The notes beneath the pieces are model-generated. The model did not search any database. It saw only the letters and a program-made list of their open reading frames with translations, and was not told the DNA's origin. A DNA stretch of 20,626 nt from an uncultured Bacilli bacterium (GTDB lineage: Bacteria; Bacillota_I; Bacilli_A; RF39; UBA660): NCBI GenBank assembly GCA_934167875.1, contig CAKPMC010000016.1:1-20626 (forward strand). Direction: 5' to 3'. The translations under genes were made by a program, and so were the position numbers. How positions within the stretch are numbered: position 1 is the stretch's first letter; the number at the start of each line of letters is the position of its first letter. This document shows positions 1 to 5,786 of this stretch, in pieces.

Positions 1-2
1 TT

Positions 3-44
3 GACTATAAATGTTCATATGATATAGAATTAAAATATAAATAA
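3..44 (+). CDS. Possible 3' end of an upstream gene (partial)
   Basis: The frame starting at base 3 is open to a TAA at 42-44 and would encode a C-terminal tail ending DIELKYK. A plus-strand terminator follows about 30 bases later, which implies that some transcript enters from the left. Only 13 codons are visible, so the gene cannot be identified. The other two frames stop even earlier, so the choice of frame is a guess. Confidence 0.3.
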   Translation, partial: DYKCSYDIELKYK

Positions 45-71
45 AATGGTGCGGTTGAAATTACAATAAAG

Positions 72-100
72 AAAAAACTATCGAATAGATAGTTTTTTTT
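72..100 (+). terminator. Rho-independent terminator of the upstream transcript
   Basis: Arms 72-82 (AAAAAACTATC) and 88-98 pair perfectly around a 5-base loop, and the run of T continues to base 100. The A-rich 5' side means it could also work weakly on the minus strand. It separates the upstream gene from truB. Confidence 0.8.
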
Positions 101-109
101 CTTTTATTT

Positions 110-118
110 TGGTAAAAT
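110..118 (+). promoter_or_regulatory. Extended -10 promoter for truB
   Basis: TGGTAAAAT matches an extended -10 element (TGnTAnAAT type) directly downstream of the upstream terminator. No good -35 is seen. The predicted start site is near base 125, so the leader before ATG 134 would be only about 9 bases. Confidence 0.5.
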
Positions 119-133
119 ATAACTGTGATGTAT

Positions 134-1003
134 ATGAAAGATGGAATTTTAGTAATTAATAAACCTAAAAATATTACTAGTAGAGAAGTAGTTAATATAG
201 CATGTAAAAAATTAAATACTAGGCATATTGGACATACTGGAACACTTGATCCTATAGCTACAGGTGTTTTAGTATTAGGTGTAAATGAAGGATGTAAAGT
301 AATAGATTTATTAACTCAAGAAGATAAAATTTATGAAGCTAAAGTACTAGTAGGAGTAGAAACAGATACTCTTGATATCACCGGAAATATTTTAAATGAA
401 TATAATATAGAGAATTTAACTAGTGATGATATCGAAAAAGCACTTAGTAAATATAGAGGTAAATATAATCAAGAAGTTCCTAAATATTCAGCTATACATG
501 TTAATGGAAAAAGATTATATGAATATGCTAGAAATAATATTGAGGTTGAACTGCCTAAAAGAGAAGTGGAAGTTTTTGATTTAGTTTTAAAAAGTTTTGA
601 AAAATGCGATAACAGGTATACCTTTTCTATAATTTCACATGTTAGTAAAGGAACTTATATAAGAAGTCTAATTAGAGATATTGGCTTATCTTTGGGTTAT
701 CCATGTACAATGATGGAATTAACTAGAGTAAAGCAAGGAGCATTTACCATTGATCAAGCAGTAGATTTAGATGATATTAATATTGATAAGATACTTAGTA
801 TTGATAAAGCTCTAACTAATTTAAACAGTATTACAGTTGATAATGATACTGCTAAAAAAGTATTAAATGGAGCTGTTTTAGATCTAAACGTAAATAATGA
901 TAAAGTATTAATTTTAAATAGTAATAATGAACTATTAGCTATTTATGAAAGATATACAAAAGATCCAACTAAGATGAAGCCGTATCGTGTTTTTAGGAGG
1001 TAA
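134..1003 (+). CDS. truB: tRNA pseudouridine(55) synthase TruB
   Basis: TruB isomerises U55 to pseudouridine in the T-loop of most tRNAs. The N-terminus reads MKDGILVINKPKNITS and is followed by GHTGTLDPIATGVL, the family's catalytic motif; the Asp of TLDP is the nucleophile. The later SKGTYIRSLIRDIG is also a TruB signature, and 289 residues is a normal length. Possible starts are GTG 125, ATG 128 and ATG 134. I chose ATG 134 because MxxGxLxxxKP at the very N-terminus is how TruB proteins usually begin, and because GTGAT at 125-129 can pair with the 16S tail (complement of AUCAC). The last bases of the gene contain the AGGAGG that serves the next gene, so the two are co-transcribed and probably coupled. 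In many Firmicutes truB sits after rbfA, but the upstream gene is outside this window. Confidence 0.95.
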   Translation: MKDGILVINKPKNITSREVVNIACKKLNTRHIGHTGTLDPIATGVLVLGVNEGCKVIDLLTQEDKIYEAKVLVGVETDTLDITGNILNEYNIENLTSDDIEKALSKYRGKYNQEVPKYSAIHVNGKRLYEYARNNIEVELPKREVEVFDLVLKSFEKCDNRYTFSIISHVSKGTYIRSLIRDIGLSLGYPCTMMELTRVKQGAFTIDQAVDLDDINIDKILSIDKALTNLNSITVDNDTAKKVLNGAVLDLNVNNDKVLILNSNNELLAIYERYTKDPTKMKPYRVFRR

Positions 1004-1007
1004 AAAA

Positions 1008-2420
1008 ATGAAGAAGTTAAGTGAATTATATCCAGGTTATCCTGATGATATTCTAATTAATGGTATTAAGATAAATTCTAAAGAAGTAACTGATGGTGAT
1101 ATTTTTGTATGTACTATGGGTGTTACTGCTGATAGACATGATTTTATCGATGAAGCTATCAAAAATGGAGCTAAAGCTGTAGTAGTCCAAAAACCTGTAA
1201 GTTGTAGTGTACCAACTATTTTAGTAGAAAACACTAATAAAGAGCTTCCATTACTAGCTAGTAGATTTTATGATAAACCAGAAACTAAACTAGACATTAT
1301 TGGAATAACTGGTACTAATGGTAAAACAACAGTAGCTACTATTATTCAGGATTTAATTGGAAATGATATTTGTGGTTACTTAGGTACTAATGGTATTATA
1401 TGTAGTAAATTTTCTGAATCAATTAGAAATACTACTCCTGATTCAGATCGTTTATATGGTTATTTTAAAAGGTTTGTTGATAGTGGTTGCAAAATTTTAA
1501 GTATGGAAACTTCAAGTGAGGCTTTTTATCGAGAACGTCTTCAAAATATTAAATTTAAAGTAGGAATAATAACTAATATTACTGAAGATCATTTAAATAT
1601 TCATAAAACAATTGAAAACTATGTAGCATGTAAACAGAAATTAGTTATGCAAGTAGCTGATAATGGTTATTCAATATTAAATACTGATGATAAATATTAT
1701 AATGAAACTAGAAAAGTAGCTAAAGGTACTATTTTAACTTATGGTAAAAATAATGCTGACTTACAGATAATAAGTTCTATGTCAACAGCTAAAAAAACTA
1801 ATATAACTGTAAAATATAATAATATGAATTATAACTTTTCATCACCATTATTAGGAGAGTTTAATACCTATAATTTATGTGCAGCAATACTAGCATTACT
1901 TGCTTTAGGTTATGATATTGAAGATATTATAAAAAGAATTCCTAATATAACAGCACCACATGGTAGGGTAGAATTCTTAAATTATGGCCAAAATTATGAG
2001 ATAGTTTTAGATTATGCTCATACACCAGATGCTTTTTCTAAGCTATATAAATTATTAAATGAAATAAAAAAGGGTAGAATAATCACAGTAACTGGTAGTG
2101 CTGGTGGTCGAGAAAAAGAAAAAAGAGGACCAATGGGTAAATTAGTACTAGATGAATCTGATTATGTTATTTTTACAATGGATGATCCTAGATATGAAGA
2201 TGTTAAAGATATTATTTCTGACTTAGTAAGTATATCAGATAAAAATAATTATGAAATAATAGTCGACCGTAAAGAAGCTATCTATAAGGCTTTTGATATA
2301 GCTAATAAAGATGATATAGTTTTAATAGCAGGTAAAGGTATAGATAACTACATGGCTATTGAAGATAAATATTTACCATATAGTGATTTAGAAGTAATAG
2401 AAAAATATTTTAATGTATAA
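1008..2420 (+). CDS. murE: MurE-family UDP-MurNAc-tripeptide synthetase, variant signatures
   Basis: A Mur ligase of 470 residues that should add the third amino acid to UDP-MurNAc-dipeptide using ATP in the cytoplasm. Seen: the ATP loop GTNGKTT at 102-108, NTTPD at 141-145, the NITEDHLNIH block near 190-199, a lysine-rich KQKLV near 209-213 (site of the family's carbamylated Lys), YAHTPDA near 336-342, SAGGREKEKR near 364-373, and DDPRYED at 392-398. Three conserved spots differ from textbook MurE: SSE at 169-171 where SSH is usual, DDPR instead of DNPR, and GKGID instead of GKGHE. The Arg in DDPR favours meso-diaminopimelate, but the changed GKGHE element leaves the substrate open. The start is ATG 1008, with AGGAGG at 995-1000 inside the end of truB. 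No terminator is seen after it, and the next promoter begins 16 bases downstream. Confidence 0.85.
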   Translation: MKKLSELYPGYPDDILINGIKINSKEVTDGDIFVCTMGVTADRHDFIDEAIKNGAKAVVVQKPVSCSVPTILVENTNKELPLLASRFYDKPETKLDIIGITGTNGKTTVATIIQDLIGNDICGYLGTNGIICSKFSESIRNTTPDSDRLYGYFKRFVDSGCKILSMETSSEAFYRERLQNIKFKVGIITNITEDHLNIHKTIENYVACKQKLVMQVADNGYSILNTDDKYYNETRKVAKGTILTYGKNNADLQIISSMSTAKKTNITVKYNNMNYNFSSPLLGEFNTYNLCAAILALLALGYDIEDIIKRIPNITAPHGRVEFLNYGQNYEIVLDYAHTPDAFSKLYKLLNEIKKGRIITVTGSAGGREKEKRGPMGKLVLDESDYVIFTMDDPRYEDVKDIISDLVSISDKNNYEIIVDRKEAIYKAFDIANKDDIVLIAGKGIDNYMAIEDKYLPYSDLEVIEKYFNV

Positions 2421-2435
2421 AATGTGCTTGTTCGA

Positions 2436-2464
2436 TTGAAATTAAAGTTTACTAATAGTATAAT
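2436..2464 (+). promoter_or_regulatory. Sigma-A promoter of the small toxin-like mRNA
   Basis: TTGAAA (2436-2441) and TATAAT (2459-2464) are separated by exactly 17 bases, a near-consensus vegetative promoter. The predicted start site is near 2471, about 60 bases before the small open reading frame. It lies only 16 bases after the murE stop with no terminator between. Confidence 0.8.
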
Positions 2465-2496
2465 CACATATAGGGAATGCTGATTGTTGAGTGCTT

Positions 2497-2519
2497 GCCA
2501 ACTTCTATAGGAAGGAGGC
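2497..2519 (+). promoter_or_regulatory. Hairpin that hides the Shine-Dalgarno of the toxin-like peptide
   Basis: GCC (2497-2499) pairs with GGC (2517-2519) and CTTC (2502-2505) with GAAG (2511-2514), with an AA/GA internal loop and a 5-base apical loop. The 3' arm is the ribosome site GAAGGAGG itself. SD-sequestering stems are typical of type I toxin mRNAs. The pairing is seen by eye; folding energy was not computed. Confidence 0.55.
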
Positions 2520-2529
2520 TTGATATATT

Positions 2530-2619
2530 ATGAAGAAAAAAGATTTATTAATCTCGTTTCTAATATTAATTATCATTTTATTAATAGTCTCTTTAATGAT
2601 TCTATGTATAAAAAAATAG
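2530..2619 (+). CDS. 29-residue hydrophobic peptide, candidate type I toxin
   Basis: A 29-codon frame starts at ATG 2530 after a strong ribosome site (GAAGGAGG, 2511-2518; spacing 11, on the long side). It begins MKKKDLL, has a continuous stretch of Leu/Ile/Val/Phe/Met from about residue 6 to 27, and ends CIKK. This is a single membrane span with basic ends, the usual architecture of type I toxins such as Fst, TxpA and BsrG, though I see no sequence match to a named family. It has its own promoter, an SD-masking hairpin, and a convergent antisense RNA over its 3' end. The predicted action, membrane depolarisation or damage when overproduced, is inferred from architecture only. It could instead be a harmless small membrane protein, for example one linked to the adjacent sigK. 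The gene is too short for routine annotation. Confidence 0.65.
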   Translation: MKKKDLLISFLILIIILLIVSLMILCIKK

Positions 2620-2646
2620 TACTCAATCTACAGAAGATTAAGTACT
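2608..2646 (-). terminator. Minus-strand terminator of the antisense RNA
   Basis: Hairpin arms 2618-2623/2641-2646 and 2625-2629/2635-2639 with one mismatch, followed on the minus strand by A and seven T (2616-2610). It overlaps the stop codon (2617-2619) of the plus-strand peptide gene. Confidence 0.7.
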
Positions 2647-2693
2647 AACACTATTTATTAGGGTAAGTACTCAACTCGGAAAAATTAAGTATT
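2618..2693. repeat. Two tandem homologous hairpins behind the toxin-like gene
   Basis: Unit 1 (2618-2646) and unit 2 (2665-2693) are 47 bases apart and similar along their length. Both start AGTACTCAA, and their 3' arms are GATTAAGTACT and AATTAAGTATT. Each folds back on itself. Unit 1 is the better hairpin and is flanked on its left by seven A, making it a minus-strand terminator. Unit 2 is extended by GGG/CCC and followed by TTTT, making it a plus-strand terminator. This looks like a duplication with the two copies adapted to opposite strands. Confidence 0.7.
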
Positions 2694-2702
2694 CCCTTTT
2701 AT
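2661..2702 (+). terminator. Imperfect terminator of the toxin-like mRNA
   Basis: GGG (2661-2663) pairs with CCC (2694-2696), then after a two-base bulge AGTACT pairs with AGTATT (one G-U), with further A-T pairs, followed by TTTTAT. It would end a transcript of about 230 bases starting near 2471. The short T run and bulge suggest incomplete termination. Confidence 0.5.
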
Positions 2703-2731
2703 AATGTATGAAGCTTCCTTCATCTATATAC

Positions 2732-2760
2732 ATAATACCATAATTTTTACTTTTATTCAA
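2732..2760 (-). promoter_or_regulatory. Minus-strand promoter for the antisense RNA
   Basis: On the minus strand, TTGAAT (2760-2755), a 17-base spacer, then TATTAT (2737-2732) preceded by TGG, so both a -35 and an extended -10 are present. The predicted start is near 2725, reading towards the toxin-like gene. Confidence 0.7.
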
Positions 2761-2804
2761 GCACCTTATATATTTTCTAAAAGCATAATAATTTCTTTGA
2801 ATTC

Positions 2805-2814
2805 TTCGACAAAA
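2805..2814 (-). promoter_or_regulatory. Spo0A-box-like site upstream of sigK
   Basis: The minus strand reads TTTTGTCGAA, containing the Spo0A-binding core TGTCGAA. It ends 7 bases before the -10 (TATTAT) of sigK, where the -35 would lie, and no good -35 is present. An identical 10-mer occurs at 8379-8388 in the same position relative to another promoter. Confidence 0.5.
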
Positions 2815-2821
2815 CTAGACA

Positions 2822-2827
2822 TATTAT
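2822..2827 (+). promoter_or_regulatory. -10 element of sigK
   Basis: TATTAT lies 16 bases before the ATG (end of element to A of ATG). The predicted start near 2834 leaves a leader of about nine bases that consists of the ribosome site AGGTGAT. The -35 region is poor (GAATTC at 17-base spacing) and is occupied by the 0A-like box. Confidence 0.45.
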
Positions 2828-2842
2828 TTACTAGGTGATTAA

Positions 2843-3541
2843 ATGTTAAAGAAATTAATTAAAATGCTTTTTTCTAATTTTTCTTTATTTACGGCATCAT
2901 ATTCGAATAATGTTTTTCCCGAACCATTATCAAAAGAAGAAGAGGAAAAGTATATAGAAAGTTACCTAAAAGGTAATCAGGATGCTAGAAATAAACTTAT
3001 TGAACATAACTTAAGACTAGTTGCTCATATCGTTAAAAAATATGATTCTAATAAAGAAGATACTGATGATTTAATAAGTATAGGTACAATTGGATTAATT
3101 AAAGGCATAGATTCATTTTCTAATAGTAAGGGTACTAAAATAACTACATACTGTGCTAGATGTATAGAAAATGAAATACTAATGTATTTTCGTTCCAATA
3201 ATAAAAATCTTAAAAATGTATCCCTAAATGAATCAGTTGGCTTTGATAAGGATGGTAATGAAATAACGATATTAGATATTTTAAAAGCGCCCAAACCTGA
3301 TTATGTCGATGAAATAAATAAGAAAGATAACATAAAATTACTCAAAGATTATATGGACGTTTTAACTGATCGAGAGAAAGAAATAATAATTATGAGATAT
3401 GGTTTAAATAATACAGAGGAACAAACGCAGAAAAAGATAGCTAAAGAATTAAAAATATCAAGAAGTTATGTATCACGTATTGAAAAAAGAGCTCTTACTA
3501 AAATATTAAGAGAGTTTATGAAAAATAAATCAGTTAACTAA
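2843..3541 (+). CDS. sigK: Sporulation sigma factor SigK (pro-sigma-K)
   Basis: A 232-residue sigma-70 family protein. It matches sigma-K more closely than sigma-E: FPEPLSKEEEEKYI at 25-38, IEHNLRLVAHIVKKY, DLISIGTIGLIKGI, YCARCIENEILMYFR (region 2), and a C-terminal helix-turn-helix with KELKISRSYVSRIEKRAL (region 4). Sigma-K directs late mother-cell transcription during spore formation. The first 19 residues (KKLIKMLFSNFSLF core) are hydrophobic and align with the Bacillus pro-sequence; by analogy processing would be before Tyr20 (S-Y-S-N-N-V-F-P), which predicts a SpoIVFB-type protease elsewhere in the genome. The gene is intact, with no skin-like insertion. SD AGGTGAT at 2833-2839. Its own promoter and terminator make it a single-gene unit. 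Confidence 0.92.
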   Translation: MLKKLIKMLFSNFSLFTASYSNNVFPEPLSKEEEEKYIESYLKGNQDARNKLIEHNLRLVAHIVKKYDSNKEDTDDLISIGTIGLIKGIDSFSNSKGTKITTYCARCIENEILMYFRSNNKNLKNVSLNESVGFDKDGNEITILDILKAPKPDYVDEINKKDNIKLLKDYMDVLTDREKEIIIMRYGLNNTEEQTQKKIAKELKISRSYVSRIEKRALTKILREFMKNKSVN

Positions 3542-3556
3542 TAATGTAAACAAGTG

Positions 3557-3594
3557 TACAAAGTAATTTAAAAAATTATTTTGTATATTTTTTT
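3557..3594 (+). terminator. Terminator of sigK
   Basis: Arms 3557-3569 (TACAAAGTAATTT) and 3573-3585 form a 13-bp stem with one G-U pair and a 3-base loop, followed by TATTTTTTT. Confidence 0.85.
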
Positions 3595-3614
3595 GGTTTA
3601 ATTAATTCTGTTTG

Positions 3615-3623
3615 TGATAAAAT
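3615..3623 (+). promoter_or_regulatory. Extended -10 promoter of the deacetylase gene
   Basis: TGATAAAAT fits an extended -10 element. The predicted start is near 3630, giving a leader of about 18 bases with SD GAGAGG at 3637-3642. No clear -35 is seen. Confidence 0.5.
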
Positions 3624-3647
3624 AAGAATGTAGAGTGAGAGGATAAT

Positions 3648-5201
3648 ATGAAAGAAGTAAAAAATACTAAAAATAATAAAAAAAATACTACTATTTCAAG
3701 AAAGATAGTTAATAATAAAAAAACTAAGAGTGAACTTGCTGAAATAAATTTATCTAAGTTAGAATCAGAAATAAAGCACGACCTAAAACATACTCATATT
3801 CATGTTAAATTACCACCTTTAATAGGACTATTAGTTGTATTAATAATAATTTTTATAATGATGCATATTTTTGTACCAAGTATTGATTTAAATGGTAATA
3901 GTAAAGTGGAAATACCATATAATACTGAATATATAGAAAGTGGTGCTACTTCTAAGTTCTTTGGTAAAGATTTAACTTCTAAAATAAAAATAAAAGGTAC
4001 TGTTGATACATCTAAAATAGGAACATATACAATTGTTTATGATTTAAAGGATGGCATTTTTCACATTAAAAAAGAACGTAGGGTAGTTGTGGTTGATAAA
4101 ATAGCGCCTATTATAGAATTAACTGGTGAAGAAGAGGTATTTGTTTGTCCAAAACAGGAATATAGTGAAATAGGCTATAAAGCATATGATGAATATGATG
4201 GCGAACTTACTGATAAAGTTAAAGTTAATAAAAGTAAAGATAAAGTAGTTTATACTGTTAAAGATTCATCAGGTAATACTGCTTCAATTACTAGAAAACT
4301 AACAGAATTAGATAAAGAAAAGCCTACTATTACTTTAAAAGGTACTCAAACTATGCATCTAACATTAACTGATGATTTTACTGAACCAGGTTATACTGCT
4401 AATGATAATTGTAGTGGTGATATTACTAGTAAAGTAGAAGTAAGTGGAGAAGTTAAAGCTAAACAAAAAGGAACTTACACTTTAACTTATAAAGTAAAAG
4501 ATGATGCTAATAACGAAACTGTTGTAACTAGAACGGTAATTATATCAGAAAAAACTGATCCTAATAGTGGTGTTATCAAACCAGGGGTTATTTATCTAAC
4601 TTTTGATGATGGTCCTAGTAGCGTTACTACAGGTACTATTCTAGATATTTTAAAAGAAGAAAACGTAAAAGCTACTTTCTTTGTTACTAATAATGGTCCA
4701 GATAATTTAATTAAAAGAATGTATGATGAAGGACATACTGTAGCACTACACACTGCTAGTCATAAATATGCTACTGTTTATGCTTCAGTTGATGCTTACT
4801 TTAATGATTTAAATATTGTTAGTAATCGTGTTAAACGTATCACAGGACAAACCAGTAAAATAGTACGTTTCCCAGGAGGAAGCAGTAATACTGTTAGTAG
4901 ACATTACTGTAAAGGTATAATGACTACTTTAAGTAGTGAGCTATTTAATAGAGGATATCGTTACTATGATTGGAATGTAGATTCAGGAGATGCTTATAAA
5001 GCGCGAACTAAAGAAGCAGTTTATAAAAATGTTACATCAAACTTATCTAAAAATAAGGCTAATGTAGTACTAATGCACGATATTAAAACTTGGACTAGAG
5101 ATGCACTTCGTGATATCATACGTTATGGTAAAGATAATGGTTATACATTTGAAGCTATTGATATGAATACCCATATGGTAAGACAACATATAAATAACTA
5201 A
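3648..5201 (+). CDS. Membrane-anchored polysaccharide deacetylase with Ig-like (DUF5011-type) repeats
   Basis: 517 residues: a basic cytoplasmic N-terminus (1-55), one membrane span (about 57-76), three Ig-like segments of the bacterial DUF5011 type (about 80-150, 152-221, 225-300), then a NodB-type carbohydrate esterase 4 domain (about 310-515). The catalytic motifs are complete: TFDDGP at 318-323, HTASH at 368-372 (two metal His), RFPGG at 407-411, DWNVDSGDA at 441-449, and VLMHD at 474-478. The protein should sit outside the membrane and remove acetyl groups from peptidoglycan or a related polymer; peptidoglycan GlcNAc or MurNAc is the likely substrate, but the specificity cannot be read from sequence. 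Single-gene unit with its own promoter and terminator. The position next to sigK may be coincidental, although spore-cortex deacetylases (PdaA) belong to the same family. Confidence 0.9.
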   Translation: MKEVKNTKNNKKNTTISRKIVNNKKTKSELAEINLSKLESEIKHDLKHTHIHVKLPPLIGLLVVLIIIFIMMHIFVPSIDLNGNSKVEIPYNTEYIESGATSKFFGKDLTSKIKIKGTVDTSKIGTYTIVYDLKDGIFHIKKERRVVVVDKIAPIIELTGEEEVFVCPKQEYSEIGYKAYDEYDGELTDKVKVNKSKDKVVYTVKDSSGNTASITRKLTELDKEKPTITLKGTQTMHLTLTDDFTEPGYTANDNCSGDITSKVEVSGEVKAKQKGTYTLTYKVKDDANNETVVTRTVIISEKTDPNSGVIKPGVIYLTFDDGPSSVTTGTILDILKEENVKATFFVTNNGPDNLIKRMYDEGHTVALHTASHKYATVYASVDAYFNDLNIVSNRVKRITGQTSKIVRFPGGSSNTVSRHYCKGIMTTLSSELFNRGYRYYDWNVDSGDAYKARTKEAVYKNVTSNLSKNKANVVLMHDIKTWTRDALRDIIRYGKDNGYTFEAIDMNTHMVRQHINN

Positions 5202-5202
5202 T

Positions 5203-5230
5203 AAAGAAAAGAAATTATTCTTTTCTTTTA
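5203..5230 (+). terminator. Terminator of the deacetylase gene
   Basis: AAAGAAAAGAA (5203-5213) pairs with TTCTTTTCTTT (5218-5228) around ATTA. The T tail is short. The stem begins two bases after the stop codon. Confidence 0.65.
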
Positions 5231-5255
5231 CTTTATCTAAAAAATTATATATAAT
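5227..5255 (+). promoter_or_regulatory. Sigma-A promoter of the yqeG-yqeH operon
   Basis: TTTACT (5227-5232), a 17-base spacer, TATAAT (5250-5255). The predicted start near 5262 falls on the ribosome site GGTGG, so the leader is about nine bases. Confidence 0.7.
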
Positions 5256-5270
5256 ATTAATGGTGGTTAA

Positions 5271-5786
5271 ATGAAATGTTATCCTAATATGTATCAAAAA
5301 AGTATTTATAATATTAATTATAAGAAATTAAAAAAGTTAGGTATTAAGTGTTTAATATTTGATCTAGATAACACAATAGCTTTAATAGACCAACATGTAA
5401 TAACTAATGAAACTAAGAAATTATTACTTGATTTAAAAAAAGATTTTAGAATAGTTATTATATCTAATAATGTTACTTCAAGAGTAAAAAGTTATGCTGA
5501 TTATCTAGAATGTGATTTTGTAGCTAACTCTATGAAACCACTTTCTAAAGGGTACCATAAGATTAGAAAGAAATATCATTTATCAAAAAAAGAAATGTGC
5601 ATGATAGGGGATCAAATAGTAACTGATATTTATGGTGGTAATAGATATAATATATTTACTATTTTAGTAGATCCACTTGGTACAAAAGATTTAAAAATAA
5701 CTAGTTTAAATCGTTTTATAGAAAGAAAGATTTTAAAGCGATACGAAAAGAAACAAATTATGAAAAAAGGTGTTTATTATGAGTAA
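5271..5786 (+). CDS. yqeG: YqeG family HAD-type phosphatase
   Basis: 171 residues of the HAD superfamily subclass IIIA (YqeG). Seen: DLDNT at 31-35, with Asp31 as the expected nucleophile and Asp33 as acid/base; IISNN at 63-67 (motif 2); KP near 88 (motif 3 Lys); and IGDQIVTDIYGGN near 117-129 (motif 4). Relatives include phosphatidylglycerophosphate phosphatases of the Gep4 type, so a role in lipid head-group metabolism is possible, but the substrate is not shown here. First gene of an operon. Its last 8 bases overlap the start of yqeH, an order conserved in many Firmicutes. SD GGTGG at 5262-5266. Confidence 0.88.
   Translation: MKCYPNMYQKSIYNINYKKLKKLGIKCLIFDLDNTIALIDQHVITNETKKLLLDLKKDFRIVIISNNVTSRVKSYADYLECDFVANSMKPLSKGYHKIRKKYHLSKKEMCMIGDQIVTDIYGGNRYNIFTILVDPLGTKDLKITSLNRFIERKILKRYEKKQIMKKGVYYE

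Larger units (their letters stand above)
2610..2725 (-). ncRNA. Candidate antisense RNA (type I antitoxin)
   Basis: A minus-strand promoter at 2760-2732 predicts a start near 2725. The first strong terminator on that strand is the hairpin 2646-2618 (AGTACT, mismatch, AATCT / AGATT, AGTACT), followed by seven T read from 2616 down to 2610. The resulting RNA is about 116 bases. It is fully complementary to the 3' untranslated region and last codons of the toxin-like mRNA, the convergent 3'-overlap arrangement known for TxpA/RatA and BsrG/SR4. Its 5' end folds into ATGAAG/CTTCAT around GAAG (2724-2709). No reading frame of note lies in it. Confidence 0.6.

Noticed and set aside
1..28. TTGACT and TATAGA at 16-base spacing, a possible promoter at the window edge
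   Set aside because: It probably lies within the end of an upstream gene and any transcript would meet the terminator at 72-100 almost at once. No product can be named.
46..69. A seven-codon frame (ATG GTG CGG ... TAA) before the first terminator
   Set aside because: It has no ribosome site, and attenuator-type leader features (runs of one amino acid, alternative hairpins) are absent.
2421..2529. Possible riboswitch or T-box in the leader before the small peptide
   Set aside because: The leader from 2471 is only about 60 bases, with no T-box sequence and no recognisable aptamer. A simple SD-masking hairpin explains it.
2843..3541. Sigma-E or sigma-G identity for the sporulation sigma factor
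   Set aside because: The N-terminal FPxPLS block, LVAHIVKKY and SRSYVSRIEKRAL match sigma-K better than sigma-E (LVVYIARKF, SQSYISRLEKR) or sigma-G.
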